A stretch of DNA of 64,000 bases. Origin: Malania oleifera. Lineage: Eukaryota; Streptophyta; Magnoliopsida; Santalales; Ximeniaceae. The stretch is taken from NCBI RefSeq assembly GCF_029873635.1, contig NC_080422.1:5684001-5748000 (forward strand), written 5' to 3'. Every line of letters starts with the position of its first letter. Position 1 is the first letter of the stretch. The position numbers were made by a program, and so were the translations under genes. This document shows positions 37,401-49,400 of the stretch, piece by piece. Under the pieces are notes generated by a model that saw only the letters and a program-made list of their open reading frames with translations, was not told the origin of the DNA and made no database searches.

Positions 37401-40400
37401 AGATGGATCGTCGAATGGAGCCGGGGGAGGAGCAAAATTGATCCTTACGGCGCCAAACGGCTCAAAAATTTTGTATGCTCTACGGCTGGAATTCGCAACA
37501 ACTAAAAACGATGCTGAATACGAGGCCTTGCAAGCAGGTCTACGCCTATTAGAATCGTTCGGGGTGGCTCGACTTCAAGTCTCAAGTGATTCTCAGCTTG
37601 TGGTGGAATAGGTAAAGGGAGAATTTGAGACTAGGGATCAAAAGATGAAGAAATACTTGGTGAGGGCACAAGAGTACATCAGAACATTCGCTCAGTTCAA
37701 TATAGAGCACATACCACGAGCAAAGAATACAAAGGCTAATGCACTGGTAAGATTGGCCTCAACCTCAAAGCCAGACTAGGAGAACGCCATTTACTTGGAA
37801 GTTAACGAAGAGGACTGGAGGACCCCCTTGATATAGTACCTCCGGGACGGGACTTTACTAGACAACAAGAAGCAGTCCATGAAGATAAGAAGGAAGGCAG
37901 TTAGGTACATACTCATAAACCAAGAGTTGTACAGGCGATCCTTGACGTTGCCCTATCTGCGGTGCTTAGGCATCAAATAAGGAGAATATGTGTTAAAGGA
38001 GATTCACGAGGGGATATGCGGAAATCACTTGGCCAACAGAGCCTTAGCTCACAAGGCTCTACGGCAAGGGTTCTATAGGCCCACCATGAGGAAGGATGCA
38101 ATCGAGATGGTTAAACAGTACAACAGATGCCAGAGTTGCGCTAACATACCCCACCTGCCGGCCAGTATTCTCTCCCCCCTGACGAGTCCTTGTCCCTTCG
38201 CCCAATGGGGACTGAATATCCTAGGACCGTTATCTCAAGTGACGGAACAACGGAAGTTCCTATTAGTGGCTATTGACTACTTCACCAAGTGGGTAGAAGT
38301 AGAAGCCTTGGCCCACATAATAGAGCGCAACATCACCAAGTTCGTATGGACTTCGGTGATCTGCAGGTTCGGCATCCCCTGAGCTATAGTCACTGACCAT
38401 GGGAAACAGTTTGACAATGACCACTTCGAAAATTCTGCACTGACCTGGGCATAAAACTACTATTCGCCTTGTTGCGCACCCGCAAAGTAACAAACAAGTA
38501 GAAAATATAAATAGGACAATTTTGCACGGTCTAAGAACACGGCTTGAGGCTTCATATGGCAAATGGGTAGAAGAACTCTTGTCCATTATTTGGGAGTACC
38601 ATACGACCCGACGAACAGCTATGGGGGAAACTCCCTTCATGCTCGCCTTTGGAGCAGAGGCGGTAATCCCGGCAGAAGTCGGAATCTTTTCCTGGCGAAG
38701 GCGACATTTTAACGAGGAGAACAACAATGAATAATTAAAAGCATAATTGGATCTCCTGGAGGAAAGACAAGAGCAAGCGCATCGCAGCATACCAACAAAA
38801 AGTGGCAAGGTATTACAATGCTCGAGTTAAGGCGCATATGTTCAATGTGGGGGAACTAGTCCTAAGGAAGGTGCGAAGCAACCCCACAGAACCCGATTCA
38901 AGCAAACTGAAGCCCAATTAGGAGGGACCATACCAAATAGCATCAGAGATCAAGCCAAGAGCATGCACTTTAAAGGACTTAGGGGAAGGAGATAAAGAAC
39001 ACATAGGATTCTGATATGTTGAAGAAGTACTATTCTTAAATTTCCATTTCATAAGTTGTACCCTTGAGTAACGAGTTACAAAGGCTTGAAAAGCCAAATT
39101 ACAAAAGAAAAAGCAATAAAATGTCAGGTTGGACTTTCTAATCACCAACTTTACTACCTTTGCCACCTTCCTCTTCAAACTCTTGGGTCTCATCCATCTC
39201 CTCCTTTGATTCTGGGCTCTCATTGCCATAACCATATGAGCATACACCAGTCAGAGAAAGATCGGGATGCATCCTCCTAACTTGCTCTCAGCACCTCTGA
39301 AAGCCTGCTCGGTATGTCTTAGAAGTATCGAGGATAACTTCTTGGAGTTTCAATAGTCTGATACCGCTGCGTTGGCAGCAGCAGGGATCTCTTCATTCCG
39401 AATCCTCATGATTTCCTATTGAAGAGCCTTCTCCCGATGAGCAGCATTGGCCCGGGCTTCATATAGCTCATTTTGTGTGGCAACATATTTCTCCCTCGAC
39501 TCTGTAGAAACCCGGTACATCTCAGCCACTTTTTCTTCCATACCTAGAGACATGGTCGCCAGCTGAAAACAATATCAAAGCCAATATGCAGTGGTGAGCA
39601 GCTTAAAAAAAATAAATTCATACTCATAAGAAATGTCAATAAGGCCACTTGATAGGAAGTGTGTCGAATACTGGAAGATAGATTTTCAGGGAGAATTAGC
39701 TTCACCTCCATAAGGTTCTCAAGGTGCACTGCACGACGAAGAGCGGGACCAGAAAGGGTGGGATCATGAAATATGGGTCCCCTAGAAGACATAGCCGCAG
39801 GGGGGATCACCTGAGTTAAAGGAGGCTCGTTATCTGCTGCAGCGGCATCCTCCATCTGAGAAGAATCGCCCTGCAAGTCTCCCTTCTTCTTCTTCTTCTT
39901 CTTCTTACTCGCCCTTTGTTTTTTCGCTTCAGCCATCATGGCCTCGTATTGATTGAAGTCCATATCTACAAAAAGAAAAGAGGGGGGGGTAAGGAAAATC
40001 AAGCAGAGCAAGATACATGTATGTACACTATAAAACTCATAAAGACCTACGGAGACAAGACTAAGTCCACACTGCATAAGGACTCGCTCCTTGAGCAACT
40101 CGCCATGGGAGACAATCCCCTGTCGGGCACTAGTTCGCAGCTCCTAAAGGATGGCCTGCTCTAAGGGGGATAGAGTGGGAGACAAGAGCTGCAGCCGGAC
40201 TGAAACAAAGGGTAGAGTTAGATAAAAAATATATAAAACCTATGCACGCGCACAATAAGTAAAGGATAGAGCGAAGAACGTCACCATCAAGAGGAGTAGA
40301 CCAGACGCGGGCCCATGATAATTTAGCTCCTCAGATGCAAACAAGAACCAGAACTTCTAGTCATGAATGGAAGAACAACCAGGGGTGAATAGCTTATAAT

Positions 40401-43400
40401 CAGAAAGGGAATTGAAGTACTATAGATCCTTCTCTACAGAGTGCTTTCTCATCTGAAAGTAGCTCCGAAATAGAGGCACTATGAGTTGATGACCTCTTTT
40501 GATGAGGAGAATGGCAAAGCACACCAACAAGAAGTTTGAGTTGGGAGCCAACTGCGAAGGAGCTATATTGTAAAAACAAAATACATTAAAAAAGAAAGGA
40601 AAAAAGGGCAACCTAAGACCTAAGTCAAGGAAGTCGGTATATAGGCAAATCTCGTTGGGACCTAGCTCTTCAGCGGACTCAGAGCTGGTGGGCAGCCTAA
40701 TTTGGATATTGTCAGGGATGGCAAATAAACGACGCACGGTATGCATGTTTGCAGGGGAGAGGTTTGATCGAGTGTTCCTTACAGTAGTCGGAGGCATGGA
40801 CTGAGCCTCAGATGACTTCATGAGGGTCAGAGCTTTAAAAGGTCAAAAAGAAAAACAACTTACGCTATTCAAAGATTTGGATCAACAATGCCTATCTCCA
40901 ACAGTTTACTAGGAATACATTCGAAGGAAATAAAGAACATGAAAAACATTCAAACAGAATTTGAAAAACATTAAGAACGTGCAAAGGACAAAGCCAAAAT
41001 AACACACACAATGCCAAAGAAAAACAAACAAAAGCAACGAAAGACACAAAGAGAAAGGAGGACGGAGAAGCGTACCTAGTAGAGACAAGGGAACCTTTCG
41101 GTCGAGACAAGGAAAGAATGAGCAAGTGAACGCCTTTTATAAATAAAAGTTGGCTCGAATCTCCAAAAAGCACACATCTAGAGAATGCGTGAAATCATTA
41201 ATTGGTTTGCGTCTCGAGGAAATAATACAAGTCCCCGTACAAGCACGCAGTCCCAAGAAGATACATATCCTATCACGTACAGACTCTGAACAAACGCATG
41301 TTGACAAGACTCCGTGTAAACACGCATCCCAAATAAATGGGACACCAAACAGACGTAACCATGAGCCTCGAGAGAGATCTTGAAACTTTGTGGGTATGGC
41401 CCAAATAACAAGAAATCTTGAAACTCTGGAGGTACGGCCGAAATGATGACAGACGTCGAAACTCTGCAAGTATGGCCCAACTGACGAGCAATGATCGTAA
41501 GGCCTGAAGAGAGCCCAAAAGATGAGCACGACTCATTAGGCAAAGTAAAACCAGCCCAAATGATGAGTACAACTCATTAGACTAGAAGACGGCCCAAAAG
41601 ATGAGCACAGCTCATTAGACCCGAAGACAACCCAAAAGATGAGCACAACTTATTAGGCCAAAAGACGGCCCAAAAGATGAGTACAGCTCATTAGGCAAAG
41701 AAAAACCAGCCCAAAAGAGGAGTTGTTTGGCATAAAATGCCCCACAAAGAACTGCTCAGCATAAAATGTCCCACGAAGAACTACTCGGCACAAAATGCCC
41801 CACAAAGAACTGCTCGGCATAAAATGCCACACGAAGAACTGTTCAGCACAAAATGCCCCACGAAGAGCTACTCAACACAAAATGCCCCATGAAGAGCTAC
41901 TCGGCACAAAGTGCCCCACGAAGAGTTCTCAGCACAAAGTGCCCCACGAAGAGCTGCTCTGCACAAAGTGCCCTATGAAGAGCTGCGCGGCACAAAGTAC
42001 CCAACAAAGAGCTGCTCGACACAAAGTGCCCCATGAAGAGTTGCTTGGCACAAAATGCCTCACGGAGAGCTGCTCAGCACAAAGTGACTCACGAAGAGCT
42101 GCTCGACACAAAGTGCCCCACGAAGTGCTACTCTGCACAAAATACGTCTCAAAGAGCTGCTCGTCACATAGTATCTCCAAAGAGCTGGTCAGCATGAATA
42201 TTACCGCGAAAAGCTGCTCGAATCAAGAGATAAAATATCGGCTTAGAAAAACTACACATGCAGCATTATCGGCTTGGGTACGCCGGCAAGGCAGCAAAAC
42301 CCGGCTCAACATGTCGAGAACATAGAGGCATCGGCTCGGATAAACCAGCATGTCAACAAATTTGGCTCGCCAAGCCGCACACAAAGCAGCATCGGCTCGG
42401 ATGAGCCAATCGCGCAACGAACTCGGCTCGGCTCGGCAAAGAAACTCAAAGTCATACATCGGCTCAGAAAAGCAGCTAAAGGCGGGTATCGGCTCGACAA
42501 GCTACACACTTGCACATATCAACTCGGACGAGCCCGAAATGCAACATGTTTGGCTCAGCGAAGAAACGCGAGTCATACATCAGCTCAAAAAAGTAGCTCG
42601 GGGCGGGTATCGGCTCCGCAAGCCACGCATGTGTGGATATCGGCTCGGACGAGCCGACAACGCAACATGTTCGGATTAGCGAAGAAATGCGAGTCAGACA
42701 TCGATCCAGAAAAATGGCTTGGGGCAAGTATCGGCTCGGCAAGCCACACACGCGGAGATATCGGCTCGGATGAGCTGACCACTCAACGACTATGGCTGGG
42801 TAGGTCGTGTATCAGAAAATGGCTAAAAAAAGAAATGCAACTTTCGAACTTGGGAAACAAGCTCCAAAAATTCAAAACTGAAGGGGGGTAACTGATACCC
42901 TCAAAAATATCAACCACCAAGAGTATAAGGGAGATTAAAGCCTAGCATTGATGAGGGCAGTTACCGCCCAAGTCAATTGCTCGGAACAAAGTAATTGGCG
43001 CCAACCCAATAATGACCAGAGTGATTCACGTCGGCACTGTAATGACCAGAGTGATCCACACCGAGTGCCATAATGGCAAATCCCCCAAGGGTTAAATCTC
43101 ACCAGTATAAAAGGGGGTATCGTGAAGAGGCAAAGGTATCTCATTCTAACCCATCTTTAATGTTGCTTACAACCTCTTTAAAGCAATCTCTTACTTAGGC
43201 ATCAGAGTGATCCCCCGGAGTACACCCCGAGTCCTCCAAGCCACTTTTGTTTCATCCCTTTTCAGGTGATCGAGATCCGAAAGTTCATCGGAGACCATTC
43301 CACATTTTTTCCCGCAACAATGCCATTTATATTAGACAAGGAAAAGTACATGTATGGCATCTCTTTTTTAAAAAACTGGCCTTCTATATATTATCGCTTC

Positions 43401-46400
43401 TCTTATTTAGTTCAAGGTGAAAGAGCTAGATAATAGAAAATAGTTTGGTGGGGGAAAAATTAATATCTATATAAAGAAATGGTCAAGGAAGCTTGGCCAA
43501 TGGAAATGAAAGGTCACCTTAGCATAAAGGTGTAACCTACTAGCCAAACTTACAAACCTAATTATGGGGGGATTCGGGGGAATTGAGGTAGTGTAACTCC
43601 AAAATTATGAAGGGAGAGTAAAGGGGTGTGATCCTTCAGAATGAAGACCATCTAACTCCTTTTGATTTAAAGACACATAACAGTCATTGTAAGGGGCAAC
43701 CTCTCTATAAAAGGATAGCTCTTAGAAGAGGCATGGGACTAGAAACTCATTTCTATACATTGTTGCCTTTTCACTATCACCTCTTCCATCTCTAACTTGA
43801 GCATTAGAGAGATCCCCTAGGTCCTCCAAGCTTTTTCCTCTTTTGCAGGTTATCAAGACTTCAAATCAGGCCTGCGGATTTTGACAGCTATAGTTTTTCA
43901 CACCAGGTAGGGGAGGTGATATAGGACAAGAAGCAAGACCTTTGGAAGATCCTTGTTGGGCAATAATAAAAAAGAATTGGGCCAAAGGATTATTGGGTGC
44001 AGTTTATAGTTTATTATGTGTTTAGTTTAGTTAAGTATAATATTATGACTATTTGGCGGCTTGTTTGTAGTATTTGAATATTCTATGGGTACATTTGTAA
44101 CTCCATGCAGTTTTAGGGTATATGTGTAATTTCATTGTTAGAAGCTTTTCTCATGAATAGCGTGTGAAGCCATGTTGTATGTAGGTTGATGAATTTGAAT
44201 TTGAGAAGTGAACATGAGTTTCCCCTTGTATCTCATATCCCTCCCTTCCCCTTCCTTCCTCTCATCAATTTCTTCTAATCTCTCCCATGGCTGCAGATCC
44301 TTGATGCTGCCCATGCGTCATTTGGTATCAGAGCCCAACCAAAATCTCATTCTTTAATTTCAATTCCCCCATCTTTCCCATTCATTCTTCTTCTTTCCTT
44401 CACTTATTCTCTTCTTCCTACTCCCCACTGTTCTATAACTTCCTCTCCCTCTTTGCTGCTGCTTCTTTCTTCTTCTCCTTCTTCTTCCCCTCTATCTCTC
44501 TCTCTCTCTCTCTCGCAGGTTCTCCTCTTGTTCCTCTTCTACTTCTTCTGTTCTCTCTCCCTCCCTGCTCAGCTTCTGAACTGATTCTCTTCTTTGCTCT
44601 GCTTATTCTCTGTTCTGTCTTTCCTCTTCCTCTTCTTCTTCTACTTCTTCTTATTGTATTCTTCTGTTTTTTTTCTCTCTCTTCATTCCATCTCTGATTC
44701 TGATTTCTCATTCTTTTTTCTGAAGTTTCAGCGAACAATCGAGAAGCAATTCTGAACACTTTTCAAAATTCAGTCATGTCCCCATTTTTCGAAACCATAA
44801 TTTCCAGCCAAGATTTTACAACACCGTCCACACCAACAAAAATAAAACCCCCCAAAACCCTAGTCCCTAAAGTTCCTTCACCGCACGACCACGAAAGGAC
44901 CCTCACAGGCAAGCCAAAAAAACTCCAGCTGCCGGCCCCTCTTGAACTTAAACTTCCTGTCATTTTCATATCACACCACCACCACCACCATTGCAATCCT
45001 CATCCCCTGACCTCCTTTTGCCCAAAATTTCATGGCCAGAAAGTTGAAACCGGTGACTCATGTGCTAGCAACATGCGTGAGACAAGTTGCCGAAATCCCC
45101 TTGCAACTGCCAGTTTCACAAGAAATTGCCTTCAGCCACTATATTTTGGGTTTCTTCCATGATATTTTCATCTGCAGCATGATATTTTGATAGTGGATCT
45201 TTTATTTTGCAAGTAAGCATGATAATTTGATACAAGCAAGAAATAGCCACTGCCAACACTGAGGATCAAGTTTTATTGCTGCATTTTGTGCATTTTCTAA
45301 GTGAAATTGTCTCAATGCAGCACAACAATCAAGACTACATGTGAATTGAAGGTGGTTTTTGAGAAATTAGGAGTCAAAGTTGTGGTTTTGCATGATCAGA
45401 TTGAGAATTGAGGGCAAATTGTGTTAAGGGATATTCGTGATATAAAGTTGTAGTGTGTGCGTGTGTGTGCATATATATTTATATATATGTACAAATCAAG
45501 CAATATGGCGACAAATAATTGGAAAAAAGAACGCCATTTATCATAGCTTAGGCACAATATCAAGCTGTTGACTCTTTGAGTCCGATCCCTGGTTTTGATA
45601 ATAACAAACCGCAAGTTACTTATGTGTGTATTCAATGCTTGAAGTAGGCTTAATACTTTAGCGCACACATAAGGAAGAGATGGAAGCTAGGAGGAACATA
45701 AAGACCATACCATCTAGCGTATTCCATGACAAATCCGAGGAGCAAAAGAAGAAGAAGAAGACATATGTATTTTATTGTAAATGCATTGTTGTTTTTAATT
45801 GGGTCTGTAATAATACATGGCATGCATGATATGAATGAGCTCAAAGGTCATAGTCTGACCATAGGGAAATCAATATACCGTAGGCAAGTCAACCGACGTT
45901 GGATTTTTTGGGCTTAATAAAAAGCCTAGGCCATAGAATGACAATAGGAACCATGACCCTTACACTTGAATGCCACATGCTTTTTCGCTAGGGTTGAAAT
46001 TGCACTAGAGACCAAACAGGACATAAAGGCCATTTTTGTGATGTTTTGGGCGACCGAACCTTGGCAATATAAAATGCCTCGGTCAACCGAACTGGCTAGA
46101 GGTCAACAATTGACCAAGCCTCGAGTGATCGAACCAAAATGAACATAGCTTCCACGATCGACTAAACCCTGGTCATTGACTTTTCCACTGTCGCCGGGCG
46201 ACCAAACTTGTAGTTCAAAAAGGCCCCGGATGACCGAATTGTGAGGCACGGCAAACCGAACCATGAACCAAGCACCCAAACCTACAAAGGTTGGGAAATT
46301 GCCTTGGCTTCAGCCAACCGGACTCACCCATAGGCACCCAAACCCAAAAATTTACTTTCACTCTTTGTGTCTATTCGGGCGACTGGCCCTAAGGACCGGA

Positions 46401-49400
46401 CAACCGAACCTCTCGGGTTGGCGCATTTTTACAGTGGTAATTAGGGTTAATTTTTTATTAAACAAATTCTAAAATCCCTAATATGTCCCTAACAGTCAAA
46501 ATTCCCTCAGACTCTATATATACCCCTCCATTTTTTAAACAAGAGATTAGATTGAAAATCCTCTAAAAATATTTTTGATTTTTTTTATTCCTTTATACTC
46601 TCCATACTCATTGCATTGAAAATCTTTTAAAGAGAGATTTTATTTCGGCATTCATTCTTCATCCAAAGCATACACTTTCCGGTTTTATTTTGAAAATCAT
46701 CCTTGAGTGTAAGCCAAAAGGTTCTCCCATATATTTGTATTGATAAATATTTTTGGGGAAAAACCTTATTCTAACTTGGGAATCCTTGCACATCCATTGC
46801 AAGATTCTAAGAGCTCACTTGTTCTCATTGCAAAATTATTTTTGAGCAAGAATCCTAGTTCCTCTAAGCTTTATTTGAAAAACTAGCTTTGAGAAAATTC
46901 TAGGCATATTGAAAAAAGAGTACCTTGAGCATTTAATATCTTTGCTTGGAAGGTCTCTTACTCTTTATTAGTAAGAAAATTATTTTTCACACTCAGTACT
47001 TATTGAGAAATATTTTTGAGTGAAAAATACACATACTCACATTGAACTTTAATTCATATCATCTTAAGTGTATTGAGTTATATTGTTGTACACATCTGCT
47101 TAGTGTAAGAAGCATATAATTTGTACACAAAATTTGTGCTGACTGATCGTATTCCCGACGGGTTGTCGGAAGAGGGAGACTAGCCCTGTGAATAGTCCCA
47201 GACCTGCTCAGACCCGGTTAGGAGAGCATCGGGCTGGTTCAGACCCGGTTAGGAGAACTAGGTACACCAGCCTGTAAGGTGTTGTAAACGGTGTCGCTCC
47301 ACCCACAAGTGAGCAAAGTGGAATCCTCTTGCTTGTGAGCTTGAGGCGGGGACGTAGGCAGTATTGGCTAAACCCTAATAACATATCTAGTGCAGCTTTT
47401 ATTTTTCCACAATTTATTTTCCGCACCTACATGTTATTATTTATTGCTTTAATAGTTTTATATATATGCATTGAATGATTGATAATACTAAAATTGGTTT
47501 ATTAGGTTAAATATTTGCTCAATAGTTTATTTGTGTTATTGGGAATGCTTAGACGACCTTAGGTTGTGTTATACTGCTATTGGTCAGTTGACCTAGGAAG
47601 AAAATTTTAAAATACCCAATTCACCCCCCCTATTGGGAATACACCAATTCCAACACAAGCTTTTCCACACATTTCTCAAGTGTGGAGAAAATGTTTGTTA
47701 AATCATCATTGATGGATGATGCCCTATGAACATGGTTTGTACAAATAGTCACTCGTATGCAACTTCACCCAAAACCTCACCCAAAGCCTTATAAGATGTC
47801 TTGGATTGATAACACTACCTTACATATTTAAGAAAGATGTTTGAACCTTATGCAAATGGGGGCTTATTTTGATAATGTTTCGTGTGATATCATATCCATG
47901 AATATTGGCCATGTATTCCTTGGCCCCCCTCGGCTTATAATTTGAGCATCACTCAAGGACATGAGAACATGTATGTCTTCCAGTATAATGGTAAGATGAT
48001 CATTTTGAAGCCCGCACTACCAACCATAAAAGACACAGAATTAATCACAATTTCTCAACTTGAAGACACTATAAGCAAGGAAATGCATGTGTTTGAAGAC
48101 ATCCAGCGTCTCTCAAGCATCCTATTGTTAAGTTTGCCGTCCCTAATATGTTCATTGATGCTAATTCTCAATTCAAGTCTATAGTACTGCCAATGGAGCT
48201 TGGTTTTTTATATCACTCAACCATTGGCTTTAGAAGAATCCAAGTTTGCTTCTTACTTTTGATCCCCCATCATTGCAAGACTTAAAGAAGATCCATGTTG
48301 GAGAATAATTAGGAAGAATTGAGCCAAAGGATTATTGGGTTTAGTTTATAGTTTATTATGTATTTAGTTTAATCATTATGTGTGTTTGGGGGCCTGTTTG
48401 TAGTTTATGTATCCTAGGTTATCTTTGTAATTCCATGTATTTTAGGGGTATATGTGTAATTTCATCGTCGGAGGTTTTATTATAAATAGTGTGTGAAAGT
48501 CATCTTGTAACTTGTAAGTAGGTTAATGAATTTGAATTTCAGAAGTGAAAGTAGGTTGATAAATTTGTATCTCTTTGATGCTGCCCTTGCTTTAGGAATG
48601 AAGAGGTTTTGTCCCAGGAGGCCAAGACATGTCGAACTCCCATAAACTCCAATTCCAGCCACTCGGAGGGAACAAATGTTGGTGCGATCGCCACAGCCCA
48701 GTGTCCCATCCCAAGAGGGAATGGTCCCAATGGAACAATTATTGGCCTTTGAAGATGAATGGAGGCTATGTTGGGTGAGATTTTATAGCAAAACAGGGAT
48801 TCTGCGGTGGTACAGACTACAGAATCACGCAACAACTCCACCTCCAATCCTGTCAGTCAAGGGCAAGGAAGTTGCGACACCTATGCATTGAGAGCGAAGT
48901 CTAAAAACTCCTTGAGAACAAATTAAGAAAACAGTAGGCATAAAAGATATTGATAGTGTGAATGCTGATGAACGTCATTTGTTGGAATTTGCAAAAAAGT
49001 TTAGAAGATAGATAATCATTTATGGAAAATGTTGAAAGAGTCTGGGAGCAATCAGCATCAGCAAACAATACTCCGGGAGCAATCAGCATCGGCGAACAAT
49101 ACTAAACACTTTTGAACCCTCCTTTCACTTAGGAGCTGACGGAAGTACTATTAGCAATGCATCACAGCTCAAAACACTCAATGAGAATGATGCCGTCGAC
49201 GGCAGGCAGAAACAAACTCAGAAGGAAACCGTCGACAGTTACATCAACGGTTTCAGGCAGTAGCTAATTCAAAAGGAAACCGTTGACAATTTCATCAAAC
49301 CGTTGACAGTTTTGCCCGCTGCAAATTTAAATATCGAAGATCCAAGGCAAATCATCACAATAAAGTTTGAGCGTCAAAGATCCGAAGTCTATAGTCAGAA

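Larger units (their letters stand above)
33367..43319 (+). mobile_element. Ty3/gypsy Tat-lineage retrotransposon, complete but mutated
   Basis: 9,953 bp, bounded by identical ATGCC at 33,362-33,366 and 43,320-43,324. Order: 5' LTR, primer-binding site, gag, protease, RT, RNase H, a second RNase H-like domain, integrase, then a 3' region with an antisense gene and three tandem arrays, polypurine tract and 3' LTR. The second RNase H and an antisense ORF in the 3' region are known marks of the Tat group (Retand/Ogre/Grande-like). Many in-frame stops, frameshifts and changed catalytic residues mean it cannot move on its own. Confidence 0.9.
43893..48590 (+). mobile_element. Ty3/gypsy fragment with two LTRs, internally deleted
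   Basis: LTR 43,954-44,320 (TGTTGGGCAATAATAAA to CATGCGTCA) is followed by TGGTATCAGAGC at 44,323-44,334. A second, shorter copy is at 48,296-48,590. The interior keeps only a protease-region remnant (47,890-48,110). Both LTRs are preceded by similar 'gcaagac..gaagatcc' text. The left copy is therefore preceded by what looks like the 3' tail of the same kind of element, as if one LTR were shared by two tandem units. A 2.1-kb solo LTR is nested inside. Confidence 0.6.

Noticed and set aside
41795-42891. Long plus-strand open frames (176 and 205 codons)
   Set aside because: They are kept open by 29-bp and 60-bp tandem repeats in the 3' region of the Tat element; the text is repetitive and no domain is present.
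44433-44759. Arg/Glu-rich minus-strand frame
   Set aside because: Complement of a CT-rich leader of the gypsy fragment, low complexity.
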